A stretch of 7,623 nucleotides of DNA from Desulfonatronum sp. (GTDB lineage Bacteria; Desulfobacterota; Desulfovibrionia; Desulfovibrionales; Desulfonatronaceae): contig SKYX01000010.1 in the NCBI GenBank assembly GCA_007127655.1, positions 1-7,623 on the forward strand. Reading direction: 5' to 3'. Shown here in pieces: positions 6,375-7,623 of this stretch. How positions within the stretch are numbered: the stretch's first letter is position 1; each line of letters starts with the position of its first letter. Made by a program: the position numbers and the translations under genes. The notes beneath the pieces are model-generated. The model worked only from the letters and a program-made list of their open reading frames with translations, was not told the origin of the DNA and searched no databases.

Positions 6375-6821
6375 TCACGCCGCCCTCGCGACTTCCTCCG
6401 CCCATTCTTCAATCTCGGATCGGACCACGGACGGGTCGCCGTCAATGAGCAGAGGCTCATTGACCAGATCCGCGGAGAGACCTTCCACCTTTTGCCGCAA
6501 CAGCACAACGGCCCCGCAGAAATGTTCGTAGCTGGAGTCCCCGCAACCGAACAACCCGACCTTCCTCCCCTCCAGCTTGGCGTCGTCCATGTCCTGGTAG
6601 AACGAGTCGAAATCCTCCTGAAACTCGATCTCCTCGTCCCCCCAGGTGGACACGCCCATCAAGGTCAGGTCGTACTCGCTTCCCAGTTCCTCGACTTTGG
6701 TATCCGTAACGTTTTTGACCTCGACCTCCTTGCCTGACTTCCGGAGCACCTCCCCGATTACCTCGGCCACATGCTCGGTATTCCCGGTGGTGGAGCCGTA
6801 AACGATCAAAACCTTGCTCAT
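6375..6821 (-). CDS. Flavodoxin (short-chain, Desulfovibrio type)
   Basis: A 148-residue FMN-binding electron carrier of the cytoplasm, able to replace ferredoxin in low-potential electron transfer. The phosphate loop STTGNT occupies residues 10-15 after the opening MSKVLIVYG. Trp60 (STWGD) and Tyr98 (GCGDSSYEHFCGAV) sit where the aromatic residues that sandwich the isoalloxazine ring are found in Desulfovibrio vulgaris flavodoxin, and the length is the same. The acidic surface is typical. I chose the ATG at 6821 because AGGAG lies eight bases upstream (plus 6830-6834) and because the family begins here; an in-frame ATG at 6878 would add 19 unrelated residues. It follows the DUF2325 gene by 35 bases, so the two are probably one operon. 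A Fur-like site upstream of DUF2325 would fit induction under iron limitation, known for flavodoxins in many bacteria. Confidence 0.97.
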   Translation of the reverse strand: MSKVLIVYGSTTGNTEHVAEVIGEVLRKSGKEVEVKNVTDTKVEELGSEYDLTLMGVSTWGDEEIEFQEDFDSFYQDMDDAKLEGRKVGLFGCGDSSYEHFCGAVVLLRQKVEGLSADLVNEPLLIDGDPSVVRSEIEEWAEEVARAA

Positions 6822-6829
6822 GATGCATT

Positions 6830-6834
6830 CTCCT
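6830..6834 (-). promoter_or_regulatory. Flavodoxin ribosome binding site
   Basis: AGGAG on the minus strand, eight bases before the ATG at 6821. It decides this start over the longer in-frame ATG at 6878. Confidence 0.8.
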
Positions 6835-6856
6835 TGAATAATGGATCTTGCCGTGC

Positions 6857-7135
6857 TTACGCCGTGCCCTGCAAACATTTCTTCAGACTGGAAACACCGC
6901 AGGAGTGCAGCATGTGCACGGGAATGTTCCGGGTCTTGGCCACCTGCATGGCCTCATTGCGGGCCTGATGGGAGACTTTGTTGGTAAAGATGATGATCAT
7001 TTCACTGTCCCCCAGAGAGGAGGAAATGGAATTTTCCTTGCCGGTAAAAATTTTTAGACTGATTCCCGCCTTTTTCGCGGTCTGCAAATAATTCGGCTTC
7101 AGGCGGTCCATGCCGCCGATCAAGGTTGCGCACAT
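6857..7135 (-). CDS. DUF2325 family protein
   Basis: A 92-residue protein matching the DUF2325 family as I know it: opening MCATLIGGMDRLKPNY, then LKIFTGKEN, a hydrophobic strand MIIIFTNKVSH followed by QARNEAM, and the closing IPVHMLHSCGVSSLKKCL. The pattern of strands and helices suggests a small Rossmann-like fold. Cys2, Cys79 and Cys87 are placed at the two ends and could act in redox or metal binding, but no function is established and I do not assign one. I chose the ATG at 7135 because GGAG lies eight bases upstream (plus 7144-7147) and family members begin with MC; an in-frame ATG at 7207 would add 24 residues and cover the likely control region. It is followed after 35 bases by flavodoxin, so a link to iron or electron transfer is likely. 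No membrane segment or signal peptide is seen. Confidence 0.9.
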   Translation of the reverse strand: MCATLIGGMDRLKPNYLQTAKKAGISLKIFTGKENSISSSLGDSEMIIIFTNKVSHQARNEAMQVAKTRNIPVHMLHSCGVSSLKKCLQGTA

Positions 7136-7154
7136 ATGACAGTCTCCAATATAG

Positions 7155-7171
7155 TTGAAAATGCAATTGAA
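7155..7171. promoter_or_regulatory. Candidate Fur box before DUF2325-flavodoxin
   Basis: The 17 bases TTGAAAATGCAATTGAA can be set against the Fur-box consensus proposed for Desulfovibrio, WTGAAAATNATTTTCAW (recalled, not looked up). The left half matches at all eight positions; the right half matches only about half. TTGAAA is also repeated directly at 7155-7160 and 7167-7172. The site lies 19 bases before the DUF2325 start in an AT-rich 93-base gap (7136-7228) that probably holds the promoter of DUF2325 and flavodoxin. I could not pick convincing -35 and -10 boxes. Confidence 0.35.
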
Positions 7172-7228
7172 ACTCGATATCGTTTGCAACCGATAAAATA
7201 TCCTCACCCACTCAAATACATCCGAACG

Positions 7229-7618
7229 TCATCCGTGACACGAGGATCGGTGAGGACTCCCTTCCATCCGCTGGGCGCACTTGCAGACCTTGCACTTTCC
7301 GGAGCACTTGCACCCGGAGGCCGGCTTGGTCTGGAGCACCCGTTGACCTTCCATGGCAACCTGAGCGCCGTTCTTTCCCTTGAAATAGATCTGCCTACCT
7401 ACGTCCTCTGCGGAATGCTGCTCGAATTCCCTCATGAACGTTCGCAACGTGGACGCTCCCAGGGGTTCCACACGCTCCAGACCTTCAGTGTTGATGAAAA
7501 ACTTCCGGCAGGCCGCGGCTTCCTCGCGCAAGACGAGAGCGAGAGAGGTCGCTGAATTGGGATCCAAAACGCCCTCCAAACGCACATGCAGATTCCCCAT
7601 GCTCTTTCTGGTCCGCAT
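7229..7618 (-). CDS. STAS-like protein with cysteine-rich C-terminal tail
   Basis: A 129-residue protein if started at the ATG at 7618; another in-frame ATG at 7600 (MGNLHVRLEG) would give 123 residues and opens directly with the first strand. The window ends five bases upstream, so the true start is uncertain. Residues about 9-95 resemble a STAS domain (anti-sigma-factor antagonist fold): LHVRLEGVLDPNSA, then CRKFFINTEGLERVEPLGAS and TLRTFMREFE. At the position where SpoIIAA-type proteins carry the phosphorylated Ser (DSSGLG), this one appears to have Glu51-Pro52-Leu53-Gly54, so switching by phosphorylation there is unlikely. The tail holds CKCSGKCKVCKC at 103-114 (C-x-C-x3-C-x2-C-x-C) plus Cys127, rich in Lys, suggesting a metal or iron-sulfur site. 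It reads towards DUF2325 and flavodoxin with a 93-base gap. STAS assignment is moderate; the combined architecture is not one I recognise. Confidence 0.7.
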   Translation of the reverse strand: MRTRKSMGNLHVRLEGVLDPNSATSLALVLREEAAACRKFFINTEGLERVEPLGASTLRTFMREFEQHSAEDVGRQIYFKGKNGAQVAMEGQRVLQTKPASGCKCSGKCKVCKCAQRMEGSPHRSSCHG

Positions 7619-7623
7619 CCGAA

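Noticed and set aside
6174..6737. Plus-strand open frame opposite flavodoxin
   Set aside because: Antisense to flavodoxin and repeat DNA; no motif or ribosome binding site.
6822..6878. Longer start for flavodoxin at 6878
   Set aside because: It would add 19 unrelated residues and overlap the DUF2325 gene; the AGGAG site and family start point to 6821.
7148..7153. TATATT on the minus strand as a -10 box for DUF2325
   Set aside because: Transcription would begin within or after the ribosome binding site, leaving no usable leader, and there is no good -35 box at the right distance.
7136..7207. Longer start for DUF2325 at 7207
   Set aside because: It would add 24 unrelated residues and cover the likely control region; GGAG and the family MC start point to 7135.

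Overview
The window reads like chromosomal DNA of a sulfate-reducing deltaproteobacterium of the Desulfovibrionales (Desulfobacterota). The main support is a 148-residue flavodoxin with the same length and FMN-binding layout as Desulfovibrio flavodoxin, followed by a DUF2325 protein typical of anaerobes, GC-rich coding DNA with strong G/C third positions, and a Cache-PAS-hybrid histidine kinase of a type common in this group. The genus cannot be fixed from the sequence alone.

Layout. Three plus-strand genes come first: glutamine-dependent NAD+ synthetase (6-1727), a MoxR-family AAA+ ATPase (2036-2992) and a membrane-bound hybrid sensor kinase (3576-6008). Four minus-strand genes converge on them: a 50-residue charged protein (6023-6175), flavodoxin (6375-6821), a DUF2325 protein (6857-7135) and a STAS-like protein with a cysteine-rich tail (7229-7618, possibly starting beyond the window).

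The gaps hold much repeat material. Between nadE and moxR lies a candidate 216-bp MITE-like element with 11-bp terminal inverted repeats and an internal hairpin. Between moxR and the kinase lie GAGACCTGA-type repeats, a pyrimidine tract, a REP-like inverted pair and what looks like the broken end of a PAS-domain gene. Between flavodoxin and the small gene lie a second copy of the GAGACCTGA repeat and a GAAC-rich inverted repeat.

Working together. DUF2325 and flavodoxin are 35 bases apart and probably co-transcribed. A Fur-box-like half site lies just upstream of them, which suggests induction when iron is scarce, as expected for a flavodoxin replacing ferredoxin. The STAS-like gene upstream has a C-x-C-x3-C-x2-C-x-C tail that may bind metal. 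The most interesting possibility is therefore a small iron or redox-responsive unit of STAS-Cys, DUF2325 and flavodoxin. The nadE, moxR and kinase genes are separated by long repeat-filled gaps and look like independent units.
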